From assembly GCF_000768355.1 (NCBI RefSeq), contig NZ_AVPU01000018.1:1-64000 (forward strand): DNA of 64,000 nucleotides, in the 5' to 3' direction. This document shows positions 1 through 8,556 of the stretch, in pieces (positions within the stretch are counted from its first letter, which is position 1; each line of letters begins with the position of its first letter). Both the position numbers and the translations under genes were made by a program. The notes under the pieces are model-generated. The model was not told where the DNA came from. It saw nothing but the letters and a program-made list of their open reading frames with translations, and did not search any database. This DNA is from Lysobacter daejeonensis GH1-9 (lineage in GTDB: Bacteria > Pseudomonadota > Gammaproteobacteria > Xanthomonadales > Xanthomonadaceae).

Positions 1-289
1 ACATGCACATCGCGTTTGGGAAGGGGTGAAAACAAAATATCTCGCGGCGATGGCGTGGCATGCGGCGAATGCACGCAAATTACGAAGTAATGCGCGCACC
101 GCACTGAGAGATGGCGCTCGCCTCCAGTCCGAAGCAACCCGGCTCGCGGCCTCTCACACATGAGAAGCGCACGCAGGACGAAGGGACCCGCGCCGGGCGC
201 GAACACTCCCCGCCTCGCCGCGCGCACCAGACAGACGTGGCGCGCCGCCCTTCCCACCTGCTCGTTGGATGTGCCCCCAGGCGCCAAGA
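1..289. other. Left-edge intergenic region, no gene supported
   Basis: No reading frame here has convincing protein character: the candidates are arginine-rich and lack a ribosome site. The first 110 bases are comparatively AT-rich and contain the short inverted repeat ATTAC-GAA-GTAAT near position 88. The region lies downstream of tyrS, beyond its terminator, so it may be the upstream region of something lying left of the window. I see no tRNA or rRNA end in it. Confidence 0.4.
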
Positions 290-321
290 ACAACAACGCC
301 ACCCGTGGGTGGCGTTGTTGT
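290..321 (-). terminator. Terminator of tyrS
   Basis: This is a perfect 15-bp inverted repeat (290-304 against 307-321) whose arms begin ACAACAACG and end CGTTGTTGT, with a very tight loop. It lies 36 bp past the tyrS stop. Read on the minus strand, the GC-rich stem runs into a GTTGTTGTTC stretch, so it probably acts as an intrinsic terminator. The symmetry would let it act from either side. Confidence 0.7.
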
Positions 322-357
322 CAGCATCCGAAGGCCCCATCGGGCCCGGCTACCGGA

Positions 358-1578
358 TCAGGCCTGGACCAGGCGCACCCGGGCAAAGGTGCGCTTGCCG
401 ACGGCAAGCACACCCTCAAAGCCGGGCGTGAACTGGCGCTGGGCGTCCTCCACCACTTCGCCGTCGATGCGCACGGCGCGCTCCTTGAGCTTGCGGTTGG
501 CCTCGGAATTACTGGGGGTCAGCCCGGCGGCGGTCAGCAGGGCCGCCAGGCGCAGGCCCTCCAAGGGCACGGCCACGTCGGTGAGCGGCAGCGAGGCGGT
601 GTCGCCCTCGCCTCGCACGGCGGCGTTCCAGCCGGCGATGGCGGTTTCGGCCGCGCCCGCACCATGGAAGCGGGCGGCGAGCTCACGCGCCAGGCGCAGC
701 TTGAGATCGCGCGGGTTGAGCTGACCGGCTTCGATCTCGCGCTTGAGGCTGGCGGCCTCGGCGATGGATATCTCGAAGCTGAGCAGGTCGATCCAGCGCC
801 ACATCAGCACGTCGTCGATCTTCATGGTCTTGGTGACGATGTCGATCGCGGGTTCGTTGATGCCGATGTAGTTGCCCAGCGACTTGGACATCTTGTTGAC
901 GCCGTCCAGGCCTTCCAGCAACGGCATGGTCAGCACGATCTGCGGTGCCTGTCCGTGGCTTTCCTGCAGGCCACGGCCCATCAGCAGGTTGAATTTCTGG
1001 TCGGTACCGCCGAGTTCGACGTCGGCCTGCAGCGCGACCGAGTCATAGCCCTGCACCAGCGGATACAGGAATTCGTGGATGGCGATGGATTGCTGGGCGG
1101 CGTAGCGCTTGGCGAAGTCGTCGCGCTCGAGCATGCGCGCCACGGTGTGCTGCGCCGCCAGCCTGATCATGTCCGCCGCCGACATCTGCCCGAACCACTC
1201 GGAATTGAAGCGCACCTCGGTGCGCTCCTTGTCCAGCACCTTGAACACCTGCTCGGCGTAGGTCTCGGCGTTGGCCAGCACGTCCTCGCGCGTGAGCGGC
1301 TTGCGGGTGACGTTCTTGCCGGTCGGGTCGCCGATCATTCCGGTGAAGTCGCCTATCAGGAAGATGACCTGGTGGCCGAGGTCCTGGAACTGCCGCATCT
1401 TGTTGAGCAGCACGGTGTGGCCCAGGTGCAGGTCGGGGGCGGTGGGGTCGAAGCCGGCCTTGATGCGCAACGGCCGACCGAGCTTGAGACGGGCCTCCAG
1501 CTCGTCGCGCTTGAGGATTTCTTCGGCACCGCGGCCGATCAGGTCGAGGGATTCTTGGACGGACACTTGGGCAGGCAC
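358..1578 (-). CDS. tyrS: Tyrosyl-tRNA synthetase, TyrZ-like class
   Basis: Charges tRNA-Tyr with tyrosine in the cytoplasm. It is a class I synthetase: the HLGH signature is at residues 51-54, KMSKS at 229-233, and the C-terminal ~65 residues form an S4-type RNA-binding domain ([19 protein letters not shown]). The chosen start is GTG at 1578, with GAGAA about 9 bases upstream. This gives 406 residues, normal for the family. An ATG at 1677 would add 33 residues of non-conserved sequence, and the likely promoter (1612-1641) lies inside that extension, so the longer form is improbable. The order tyrS, M23 peptidase, anmK is also known from Pseudomonas. Function is certain; the start is likely. 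Confidence 0.95.
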   Translation of the reverse strand: MPAQVSVQESLDLIGRGAEEILKRDELEARLKLGRPLRIKAGFDPTAPDLHLGHTVLLNKMRQFQDLGHQVIFLIGDFTGMIGDPTGKNVTRKPLTREDVLANAETYAEQVFKVLDKERTEVRFNSEWFGQMSAADMIRLAAQHTVARMLERDDFAKRYAAQQSIAIHEFLYPLVQGYDSVALQADVELGGTDQKFNLLMGRGLQESHGQAPQIVLTMPLLEGLDGVNKMSKSLGNYIGINEPAIDIVTKTMKIDDVLMWRWIDLLSFEISIAEAASLKREIEAGQLNPRDLKLRLARELAARFHGAGAAETAIAGWNAAVRGEGDTASLPLTDVAVPLEGLRLAALLTAAGLTPSNSEANRKLKERAVRIDGEVVEDAQRQFTPGFEGVLAVGKRTFARVRLVQA

Positions 1579-1611
1579 GGGGGGGAGTTCTCGCAGCGGG
1601 CGCCGAAACTG

Positions 1612-1641
1612 AATATGACGGCGTTCAAAGGTAGCAGTTAA
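1612..1641 (-). promoter_or_regulatory. Putative sigma70 promoter of tyrS
   Basis: On the minus strand TTAACT (1636-1641) and CATATT (1612-1617) are 18 bp apart. Transcription would begin about 28 bases before the GTG start, which supports that start over the upstream ATG. Confidence 0.4.
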
Positions 1642-1690
1642 TTCGGCGTTAAATGGGACAGGGGTCAAAAACTCCATTCAGCTCAAGGGT

Positions 1691-1719
1691 TTGACGCACA
1701 GTCCTCGTGTGATTATGGT
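1691..1719 (+). promoter_or_regulatory. Putative sigma70 promoter of the M23 peptidase gene
   Basis: TTGACG (1691-1696) and TATGGT (1714-1719) are separated by exactly 17 bp, upstream of the gene at 1767. It is probably the promoter for the M23 peptidase gene and the closely following anmK. Confidence 0.55.
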
Positions 1720-1766
1720 ACGCGCGTTACGCGGTTTTCACTCGCCGCGTGTAGGGGGAGCATCCA

Positions 1767-3221
1767 ATGACCGACCACACCGCCGGCAAGGAACGTCGCG
1801 AACGATTGAAAGCCCTTCGCGAGGCCGCCTTGCACCGTCCGGTGCTGGCCCGGCACATGGACGAGGGATTCACTGGCCGCTGGTCGCGACGCCACTGGGC
1901 GCACGCGAGCCTGTTCGCCACCATCGGCATGCTGGTCGCGGCCATCGTGCCGGGCTTGGGCAAGCCGCTGGCCCTGGAGCGTCCGCACCACGCGCCCCGG
2001 CATTCGATGGCGTTGGCGTTGCCGCCGCTGCCGATCGCGCGTCTGCGCGGCACCGAGGGCGACAGCTGGCAGGTGGTGCGCGTGGAGCGCGGGCAGACGC
2101 TGGGTGAACTGTTCGAGGACCTCGGCGTACCGGCTTCGACGATGCACGCGATCCTGGCCCAGCCGGGTGCCAAGGATGCGCTGCGCCGGCTGAAGCCAGG
2201 CACCGAACTGGCCTTCGATCTGCCAGTCAATGGCACGCTGCGGGGCTTCCGCTACGACCGCGATGCCACGCATCGCGTTGAGATGGCAATCGCAGGTGGA
2301 TCGGTCACGCAGAAAGTGATCGAGCGCCCGACCCAGACCCGCACCGTCGTCATCAGCGGCGAGGTGGGCAAGTCGCTGTACCGTTCGGCGCGCAAGCAGG
2401 GCCTTAGCGCGAAGGCAATCAATACGCTGACCGACGAGATCTTCAAGTACGACATCGACTTCAACGAGGATGTTGGCGCCAAGGACCGTTTCAGTGTGGT
2501 CGTGGAGCAGACCTGGCGCGAGGGCGAACTGGTGGCCACGAGCCCGGTGCTGGCGGCAACGTTCACTGCCGGCGGCAAGCTGCACAGCGGCTTCCGCTTC
2601 GAGCGCAACGGCAAGCCGGAGTACTTCACCGCCGAAGGCCGGCCGCTGAAGAAGTCGTTCATCCGCATGCCGATTCCGTATGCGCGCCTGACGTCGGGCT
2701 TTGGCTCGCGCCGCCATCCGGTGCTGGGCCGTGTTCGCCAGCACAAGGGCGTCGATTACGCCGCGGGCACCGGCACGCCGATCATGGCCGCCGGCGACGC
2801 GCGGGTGAAGTTCGTCGGCTGGAAGGGCGGTTACGGCCGCGTGGTGCAGCTGGACCACGGGCGCGGCTACACCACGCTGTACGCGCACATGTCGCGTTTT
2901 GGCAAGTTCACCGCCGGCCAGCGCGTGCCGCAGGGCGCGGTGATCGGCTATGTGGGCACGTCGGGGCTGTCGACCGGCCCGCACCTGCACTACGAATTCC
3001 AGATCAACGGCGTACACCGCAATCCGCTGTCGGTGACCATGCCGCCACCGGAGCCGCTGAGCGGCGCCGCGCTGACCGCGTTCCGCAGCTACACGCGCAC
3101 CGCCCTGTCGCGCATCCAGGAAGTGGAAGACGTGATCTACGCCGACGCCGCCCCGCTGAAGTCGGACAAGGCGGTGGCCAGCAAGGACACGCCGCGCAAG
3201 GGCGGCAAGTCGAAGGCCTGA
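1767..3221 (+). CDS. M23 family murein DD-endopeptidase, MepM/YebA-like
   Basis: Predicted to cut peptide cross-links in murein to allow sacculus growth. The 484-residue protein has a cytoplasmic basic N-terminus, one membrane segment at about 48-63, a LysM/OapA-like region near 100-155, and a C-terminal LytM (peptidase M23) domain. The zinc and catalytic residues are visible: H326 and D330 in HKGVDYA, and H406/H408 in HLHYEF. The ATG at 1767 is preceded by GGGGGAG. It lies 7 bp before anmK, so the two are probably co-transcribed, linking wall cutting with wall recycling. The C-terminus is Lys-rich and probably disordered. Family assignment is firm; the exact in vivo substrate bond is inferred from MepM. 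Confidence 0.92.
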   Translation: MTDHTAGKERRERLKALREAALHRPVLARHMDEGFTGRWSRRHWAHASLFATIGMLVAAIVPGLGKPLALERPHHAPRHSMALALPPLPIARLRGTEGDSWQVVRVERGQTLGELFEDLGVPASTMHAILAQPGAKDALRRLKPGTELAFDLPVNGTLRGFRYDRDATHRVEMAIAGGSVTQKVIERPTQTRTVVISGEVGKSLYRSARKQGLSAKAINTLTDEIFKYDIDFNEDVGAKDRFSVVVEQTWREGELVATSPVLAATFTAGGKLHSGFRFERNGKPEYFTAEGRPLKKSFIRMPIPYARLTSGFGSRRHPVLGRVRQHKGVDYAAGTGTPIMAAGDARVKFVGWKGGYGRVVQLDHGRGYTTLYAHMSRFGKFTAGQRVPQGAVIGYVGTSGLSTGPHLHYEFQINGVHRNPLSVTMPPPEPLSGAALTAFRSYTRTALSRIQEVEDVIYADAAPLKSDKAVASKDTPRKGGKSKA

Positions 3222-3228
3222 TCCTCAC

Positions 3229-4395
3229 ATGACCGCTACTGCCGGGCCCGTGCGCGACCACGCCACGGGCCCTCGCTTTTTCATCGGCCTGATGTCGGGC
3301 ACCAGCGCCGATGGTATCGACGCCGCACTGGTGCGTTTCGACGAAACCGATGGCGCGCCGCACGGCGCGCTGGTGCTGGGGCGCACATATCCCTGGGACC
3401 CCGTGCTGCGCGAACGGCTGGTGGCGGTCGGGCAAGGCGCGCGGATCGATTCGCTGGATGAGGTGGGCACGCTGGATGTGCGCATCGCCGAAGCCCTGGC
3501 CGAGGCGGCAACACGGCTGCTGGCGGAGGCCGGCATGGCGGCCGGGGCGATCACCGCGATCGGTTCCCATGGGCAGACCGTGCGGCATCGGCCCGACGGC
3601 GCCGCCTTCGACGGGCGGCACCCGTTCACCCTGCAACTGGGCGATGGCAACGTCATCGCCGAGCGCACCGGCATCGCCACCGTGGCCGACTTCCGCCGTC
3701 GCGACGTGGCCGCCGGCGGGCACGGCGCACCGCTGGTGCCGGCCTTCCATGCCGCGCTGCTGCACGCCGCCAGCGAAGACCGCGCAGTGCTGAACCTGGG
3801 CGGGATCGGCAACTTCACCCTGTTGCCGGCCAACGGCACGATCCGCGGCTTCGACACCGGGCCGGCGAACGCGTTGATGGATGCATGGTGCCAGCGCCAT
3901 TTCGGCGAACCCTTTGACCGCGACGGGGAGATGGCCGCGCGCGGCACGGTGGATGCGGCGCTGCTGGCCCGCCTGCTGGACGAGGCGTGGTTCGCGCTGC
4001 CACCGCCCAAGAGCACGGGCCGCGAGCAGTTCCACCTGGACTGGGTGGATGCGCGACTGGGCGGGCGCGAGCGCGCGGAAGACGTGCAGGCCACCTTGCT
4101 GGAACTGACGGCGGTGACCGTGTGCGCGGCACTGCGTCGCGAACAGCCGGCGACCCGGCGCGTGCTGGTGTGTGGAGGCGGCGTGCGCAATGGCGCGCTG
4201 ATGGCGCGGATCGGCGCGCTGTTGGGCGACGTGGCGGTGGGCTCGACCGCGGCGTTCGGGCTGGACCCGGATTACGTCGAGGCGATGGCGTTCGCGTGGT
4301 TGGCGCGGCAGACGCTGATGGGGGCGCCGGGCAACCTGCCGGCGGTGACCGGCGCGCGCGGCCCACGGGTATTGGGCGCGATCTACCCGGCCTGA
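3229..4395 (+). CDS. anmK: Anhydro-N-acetylmuramic acid kinase
   Basis: Phosphorylates 1,6-anhydro-MurNAc, opening the anhydro ring, to give MurNAc-6-phosphate in murein recycling. The 388-residue protein has the family signature [12 protein letters not shown] at about 20-31, the conserved [11 protein letters not shown] and GNFTLLP segments, and [11 protein letters not shown] near 312 (ASKHA ATPase fold). It begins 7 bp after the M23 peptidase gene. Its last 13 bases overlap the end of the convergent small gene at 4383. An AmpG-like permease follows at 4784, consistent with a recycling neighbourhood. Confidence 0.95.
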   Translation: MTATAGPVRDHATGPRFFIGLMSGTSADGIDAALVRFDETDGAPHGALVLGRTYPWDPVLRERLVAVGQGARIDSLDEVGTLDVRIAEALAEAATRLLAEAGMAAGAITAIGSHGQTVRHRPDGAAFDGRHPFTLQLGDGNVIAERTGIATVADFRRRDVAAGGHGAPLVPAFHAALLHAASEDRAVLNLGGIGNFTLLPANGTIRGFDTGPANALMDAWCQRHFGEPFDRDGEMAARGTVDAALLARLLDEAWFALPPPKSTGREQFHLDWVDARLGGRERAEDVQATLLELTAVTVCAALRREQPATRRVLVCGGGVRNGALMARIGALLGDVAVGSTAAFGLDPDYVEAMAFAWLARQTLMGAPGNLPAVTGARGPRVLGAIYPA

Positions 4396-4646
4396 CCGTC
4401 GCCGGCGCGGCCGATCAGCGAGAAGCCCGGGTCATCGGGAATGCCTTCAAGGGCGGCGATCGCCGATTGCAGGATGTTCGCATCCATGTCATCCAAGCGC
4501 GGCTCGCCGCGCGGCTCGACCGCGAACAGGCCGTGCTCGATCAGGTGGCGGATGGCCGTCGTCTCACTCCAGCCGCGCGTCTGGGCGACGCGGCGGACGC
4601 GCTCGAGCAGGACCGCATCGAGTTGGATCTGCAGGGTTTCGCTCAT
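4383..4646 (-). CDS. Small ribbon-helix-helix-like protein of unknown role
   Basis: This 87-residue protein converges on anmK and overlaps its end by 13 bp. Residues 3-40 show the beta-helix-helix pattern typical of MetJ/Arc/CopG DNA-binding domains ([19 protein letters not shown], then [12 protein letters not shown]). The acidic C-terminal half ([19 protein letters not shown]) has no recognised motif. No toxin gene lies beside it, so it is not obviously an antitoxin. It could be a small regulator. The fold is a pattern judgement only. Confidence 0.65.
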   Translation of the reverse strand: MSETLQIQLDAVLLERVRRVAQTRGWSETTAIRHLIEHGLFAVEPRGEPRLDDMDANILQSAIAALEGIPDDPGFSLIGRAGDGQAG

Positions 4647-4783
4647 CGGGACCGTCCTGGTTCGCGCCTACCATAACCGGATTGAACCTCATTCGCACGG
4701 AACGTGATCACGCGTCCGCCGGGGGCTTCGCGGGGGCAGGCGGCCACGCTATGGTGGCCGCTACTCCGCGCGACAACGACCCG

Positions 4784-6106
4784 ATGACTGACGCTGCCCC
4801 GCCGACCCGAGCCCGCCTCGGCGTGTTGGAATCGCTCCACCCCTACCTGGAGCGGGCGCCGCTGGCCGCCTTGCTGCTGGGCATCTCCTCGGGCTTTCCG
4901 TACGCGATGATCGGCGCGACGCTGACCACGCGCCTGGCGCAGGACGGCATCAGCAAGAAGAGCGTCACTGCGTTCTCGTTGGCGTTCCTGGCGTACAACC
5001 TGAAATTCCTGTGGGCGCCCGCGGTCGACCGCGTGCACCTGCCGTTGCTGCACCGCCTGGGCCAACGCCGTTCCTGGCTGCTGCTGGCGGCGACGATGGT
5101 GGCCGCGTCGGTGGTGTTCCTCGGCGTGGCCGACCCGAGCACCTCGCTGCAGACCGTGGCGATCGCGGCGGTGCTGGTGGGCATATCAGGCGCGACCTTC
5201 GACATCGTGATCGACGCCTACCGCATCGAGATCCTCGAGCCCCGGCAGTTGGGCGTGGGTTCGGGCATGTCGCAGTACGGGTGGCGCATCGGCTCGGTGA
5301 GCGCAGGCGCGCTGGCGCTGCTGGTGTCGGCGCGCGCCGGCTGGGGCACGGCCTACGTGCTGTGCGCGGCCTTCGTGGCGCCCGCCGTTGTCGCGGCGCT
5401 GTGGCTGGGCGAACCGGCACGCCACCGCGAGCCGATGGCCAAGCGCGGCGTGGCGGCCATGCTGGCATCGGTGACCGGCCCACTGACCGAGTTCTTTGCA
5501 CGCCGCGGCGCGTGGCTGGTGTTGTTGTTCGTGTTGTTGCACAAGATCGGCGACACGCTGGCCAACCTGACGCTTCGCCTGTTGCTGGATGACCTGGGTT
5601 TCAGCAACGACGAGATCGCGACCTATGACGTGGGCTTCGGCTTCTTCGCCTATCTGATCGGCATCTTCATCGGCGGCGTGCTGTATTCGCGGCTGGGGAT
5701 GAAGCGCGCGGTGCTGCTGAGCCTCGTGCTGATGGCGGTCTCCAACCTGTCGTTCGCCTGGCTGGCCAGCGTGGGCCACGACAACGCGTTGCTGGCCTTC
5801 ACCATCTGCTTCGAGAACGTGGCCAGCGGCATCGGTGGCGTTGCGGTCGTGGCCTACCTGTCGGCCCTGTGCAACCTGTCGTTCACCGCTTCGCAGTTCG
5901 CGCTGTTGTCGGCGGCCGCGTCGGTGGTGGGCCGCGTGGTCACCGGCACCACGGCCGGCGGCCTGATCGAGCAGATGGGCTACGTGGAGTTCTACCTGCT
6001 GACCACGGCAGTGGCCTTGCCGGGCGTGGCGCTGTTTGCGTGGATGTCGCGGCGCGGGCTGGTCGACAGCGCGATCGCGGAGTCGGACGTGCGCGCGGTG
6101 GCGTAG
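4784..6106 (+). CDS. AmpG-like muropeptide permease (MFS)
   Basis: This 440-residue inner-membrane protein has about 12 hydrophobic segments and the look of AmpG-family permeases, which bring GlcNAc-anhydroMurNAc peptides into the cytoplasm. Conserved-looking stretches include ISSGFPYAMIGATLT near the first helix, FLAYNLKFLWAPAVDR, and SGATFDIVIDAYRIE. The start at 4784 (MTDAAPPTRA) is chosen because the hydrophobic core begins soon after it; an in-frame ATG at 4751 is possible. Proximity to anmK and the M23 peptidase supports murein recycling. Another MFS substrate cannot be excluded. It converges on the exonuclease gene, with 6 bp between the stops. Confidence 0.8.
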   Translation: MTDAAPPTRARLGVLESLHPYLERAPLAALLLGISSGFPYAMIGATLTTRLAQDGISKKSVTAFSLAFLAYNLKFLWAPAVDRVHLPLLHRLGQRRSWLLLAATMVAASVVFLGVADPSTSLQTVAIAAVLVGISGATFDIVIDAYRIEILEPRQLGVGSGMSQYGWRIGSVSAGALALLVSARAGWGTAYVLCAAFVAPAVVAALWLGEPARHREPMAKRGVAAMLASVTGPLTEFFARRGAWLVLLFVLLHKIGDTLANLTLRLLLDDLGFSNDEIATYDVGFGFFAYLIGIFIGGVLYSRLGMKRAVLLSLVLMAVSNLSFAWLASVGHDNALLAFTICFENVASGIGGVAVVAYLSALCNLSFTASQFALLSAAASVVGRVVTGTTAGGLIEQMGYVEFYLLTTAVALPGVALFAWMSRRGLVDSAIAESDVRAVA

Positions 6107-6112
6107 CCGCCG

Positions 6113-6913
6113 TCAGAGGTCGTAGTCGACGGTGAATGGTGCGTGGTCGGAGAAGCGCGGCTCGCGCAGGATCGAGCAGCCGCGCAATTTGTCGCGCAGC
6201 CCCGGGGTCACGAACTGGTAGTCGATGCGCCAGCCCACGTTGTTGGCACGCGCGGCGCCGCGGTTGCTCCACCAGGTGTAGTCCTGACCCTCGGGGTGCA
6301 GCGCGCGGTAGGCATCAACCCAGCCGCGGCCGTTGGCTGGATCGGCCTCGGCGGCCGCATCCGCACACAGGCCATTGAGCCAGTCGCGCTCGGGCGGGAG
6401 ACAACCGGAGTTCTTCTGGTTGCTGGACCAGTTCTTGATGTCGAGCCGGCTGCGCACGATGTTCCAGTCGCCGCACAGCACGTACTCGCGGCCGCTGCGC
6501 AGCCAGCCGTCGAGCACCGGCCGGAGCCAGTCCATGACCTCGAACTTGAATCCTTGGCGCTCGTCGCCGGAGGAGCCGGACGGGATGTAGAAACTGACCA
6601 CGCTGAGGTTGCCGAAGCGCGCCTCGATGTAGCGGCCCTCGTCGTCGAACGATGGCCGGCCCAGCGCAGTGATCACCTCGTCGGGCTCGCGCCGGGCGTA
6701 GATCGCCACGCCGCTGTAGCCCTTCTTGGTGCTGGCATCCTTGTAGAAGCAATGGTGGCCGTCGGGGCGGAACTGCGGGTCGCTCAGTTGCGATTCCTGC
6801 GCCTTGGTCTCCTGCAGGCACAGCACGTCGGCGTCCTGCTGGCGGAACCAGTCGAAGAAGCCCTTGGTGGCCGCCGAGCGGATGCCGTTGGCATTGAAGC
6901 TGATGATCCGCAC
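6113..6913 (-). CDS. Exodeoxyribonuclease III family nuclease
   Basis: Predicted AP endonuclease/3'-exonuclease of base-excision repair. The 266-residue protein carries the family's active-site set: NANGIR at 7-12, QETKA near 34, a Tyr in SFYIPSG, GDWNI (Asp/Asn), DYQFV, and the C-terminal SDHAPF Asp-His. It starts at GTG 6913 with GAGGGG upstream. It is divergent from pyrE. In Pseudomonas this position next to pyrE is held by Crc, a nuclease-fold regulator without known nuclease activity. The intact catalytic set here favours a real nuclease, but a Crc-like role cannot be ruled out by reading alone. Confidence 0.9.
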   Translation of the reverse strand: MRIISFNANGIRSAATKGFFDWFRQQDADVLCLQETKAQESQLSDPQFRPDGHHCFYKDASTKKGYSGVAIYARREPDEVITALGRPSFDDEGRYIEARFGNLSVVSFYIPSGSSGDERQGFKFEVMDWLRPVLDGWLRSGREYVLCGDWNIVRSRLDIKNWSSNQKNSGCLPPERDWLNGLCADAAAEADPANGRGWVDAYRALHPEGQDYTWWSNRGAARANNVGWRIDYQFVTPGLRDKLRGCSILREPRFSDHAPFTVDYDL

Positions 6914-6999
6914 GTGCAGGGCCCCTCTGAAGGAACGAGTGGGCAGGGTACCGGACAGACCGGGTGGCGAAAACCGCCGTCGCGCCCGACACTATGCGC

Positions 7000-7671
7000 A
7001 TGAACGACCACCGTACCCGTTTCCTGGAACTGGCCCTGCGCGCCGACGCGCTGCGCTTTGGCGAGTTCACCCTCAAGTCGGGCCGCCAGAGCCCCTATTT
7101 CTTCAATGCCGGGCTGTTCAACACCGGCGCCACCCTGGCCGAGTTGGCGGGCTGCTACGCCGACGCGGTGGACGCGGCCGGGGTGGACTTCGACCTGTTG
7201 TTCGGACCGGCCTACAAGGGCATTCCGCTGGCCACCGCGCTGGCCTGCGAGTACGCACGCCGCGGCCGTGACCTGCCGGTCGCGTTCAACCGCAAGGAGG
7301 CCAAGGCGCATGGCGAGGGCGGCACGCTGATCGGTGCGCCGCTGTCCGGTCGCCGGGTGCTGATCGTGGACGACGTGATCACCGCCGGCACCGCGATCCG
7401 CGAGGCGCTGGGCATCATCGCCGCTGCCGGAGGCCAGGTGGCGGGCATCGTCATCGCGCTGGACCGCCAGGAAGTGGCCGGCGGGGTCGAACTGCCCCCT
7501 GGCCAAACCCGACGCTCCGCGGCACAAACCGTCGGCGCCGAACACGACCTGCCAGTGGTGGCGGTGGCGACGTTGGGCGACCTGCTGGCCTTCACCGGCA
7601 ACAATGCGACGCTGGCCACGCAACGCGACAGGCTGCTGGCGTACCGTGAGGCCTACGGCAGCGCCGAATGA
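7000..7671 (+). CDS. pyrE: Orotate phosphoribosyltransferase
   Basis: Converts orotate plus PRPP to OMP in pyrimidine synthesis. The 223-residue form starts at ATG 7000 (MNDHRTRFLELAL); an ATG two codons earlier is equally possible. The PRPP loop VLIVDDVITAGTA and the orotate-contacting KSGRQSPYFFN and FNRKEAKAHGEGG segments are present. The length fits the E. coli/Xanthomonas type. It is divergent from the ExoIII-family gene. Function is firm. Confidence 0.96.
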   Translation: MNDHRTRFLELALRADALRFGEFTLKSGRQSPYFFNAGLFNTGATLAELAGCYADAVDAAGVDFDLLFGPAYKGIPLATALACEYARRGRDLPVAFNRKEAKAHGEGGTLIGAPLSGRRVLIVDDVITAGTAIREALGIIAAAGGQVAGIVIALDRQEVAGGVELPPGQTRRSAAQTVGAEHDLPVVAVATLGDLLAFTGNNATLATQRDRLLAYREAYGSAE

Positions 7672-7777
7672 GGCCATCCATGCAGGATGGCCGCCAGTGG
7701 CGCGATTCTTGCTTGGTATCAACCAGAGTGTCGCCGTGAACGGGGGCATATCCGCAATGACGGCCGGGGGGGCCGAC

Positions 7778-8431
7778 ATGAACACGAAGAGCACCGCACT
7801 GGCCGCCGGCCTGCTGATGGCATTGACGGCCGCGCCGGTCACCGCGCAGCAGGCTGGCGGCAAGAAGCTGTACTGCTGGAACGAGAACGGACGCAAGGTC
7901 TGCGGCGACGCGCTGCCGGCAAGCGCCGCCGATTCGGCCCGCACCGAGATCAGCGCCAAGAGTGGCCTGAAGACCGGCCAGGTGGCCCGCGCACTGACCG
8001 ACGCCGAACGCGCGGCCGCGGCGCAGCAGGCCGAGGCCGAGCGGCAGGCCGCCATCGTCGAGGAGGAACGCCAACGCCGCGAGCACGCGATGGTGGAGTC
8101 GTACACCAACGAGGAAGAGCTGATGCGCGCCTTTGAGCACCGCATCACCCTGCTGGACGAAACCGTGAAGGCGTCCTCGCTGGGCGTGACCGGACTGCGC
8201 CAGAGCCTGGTCAGCCTGCTGCAACGCGCCAGTGAGGCCGAGCTGGCCGGCAGGCCCGTTCCGGCGCCGCTGGCGGCGTCGATCCAGACCCAGCACCAGC
8301 AGTTGCTCCGCCAGCAGGCCGCATTGGTACGCCAGCGCGGAGAACGCGCGGCGATCGATGGCGAACTGGCCTCGGCGCTCAAACGCTATCGCGAGTTGAA
8401 GATGCCGGTCACGCCACCGAACGGCGGCTGA
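7778..8431 (+). CDS. Exported coiled-coil protein, DUF4124-like N-terminus
   Basis: This 217-residue protein has a signal peptide (MNTKSTALAAGLLMALTAAP, cut after VTA). The short motif YCWNENGRKVCGDALP, with two cysteines, resembles the DUF4124 family start. A Gln/Glu/Arg-rich helical region from about 65 to 205 is probably a coiled coil. The start at 7778 is chosen because a G-rich ribosome site precedes it and the signal peptide begins there. It follows pyrE by about 100 bp and ends before a strong terminator. It is probably periplasmic. Function unknown. Confidence 0.75.
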   Translation: MNTKSTALAAGLLMALTAAPVTAQQAGGKKLYCWNENGRKVCGDALPASAADSARTEISAKSGLKTGQVARALTDAERAAAAQQAEAERQAAIVEEERQRREHAMVESYTNEEELMRAFEHRITLLDETVKASSLGVTGLRQSLVSLLQRASEAELAGRPVPAPLAASIQTQHQQLLRQQAALVRQRGERAAIDGELASALKRYRELKMPVTPPNGG

Positions 8432-8493
8432 GCGCAGCATCCTTCGTCCCGGCGACGGCGCTGGCCCACCTCACGGGTGGAGCCGACAACCTG

Positions 8494-8531
8494 AAACGAA
8501 CAAGGGGCGCCGAGGCGCCCCTTGTTCGTTT
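8494..8531. terminator. Bidirectional terminator between convergent genes
   Basis: This is a perfect 18-bp inverted repeat: 8494-8511 pairs with 8514-8531. The outer bases are AAACGAACAA/TTGTTCGTTT and the inner bases GGGGCGCC/GGCGCCCC. It sits between the converging exported-protein gene and the algC gene, and presents an A/T-flanked GC stem in either direction. Confidence 0.85.
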
Positions 8532-8556
8532 CCGCGCAATGGCGTGCCGCCAAGGC

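Noticed and set aside
160..1641. 493-residue plus-strand frame
   Set aside because: Antisense to tyrS; low-complexity His/Gly/Val composition typical of a shadow in GC-rich DNA.
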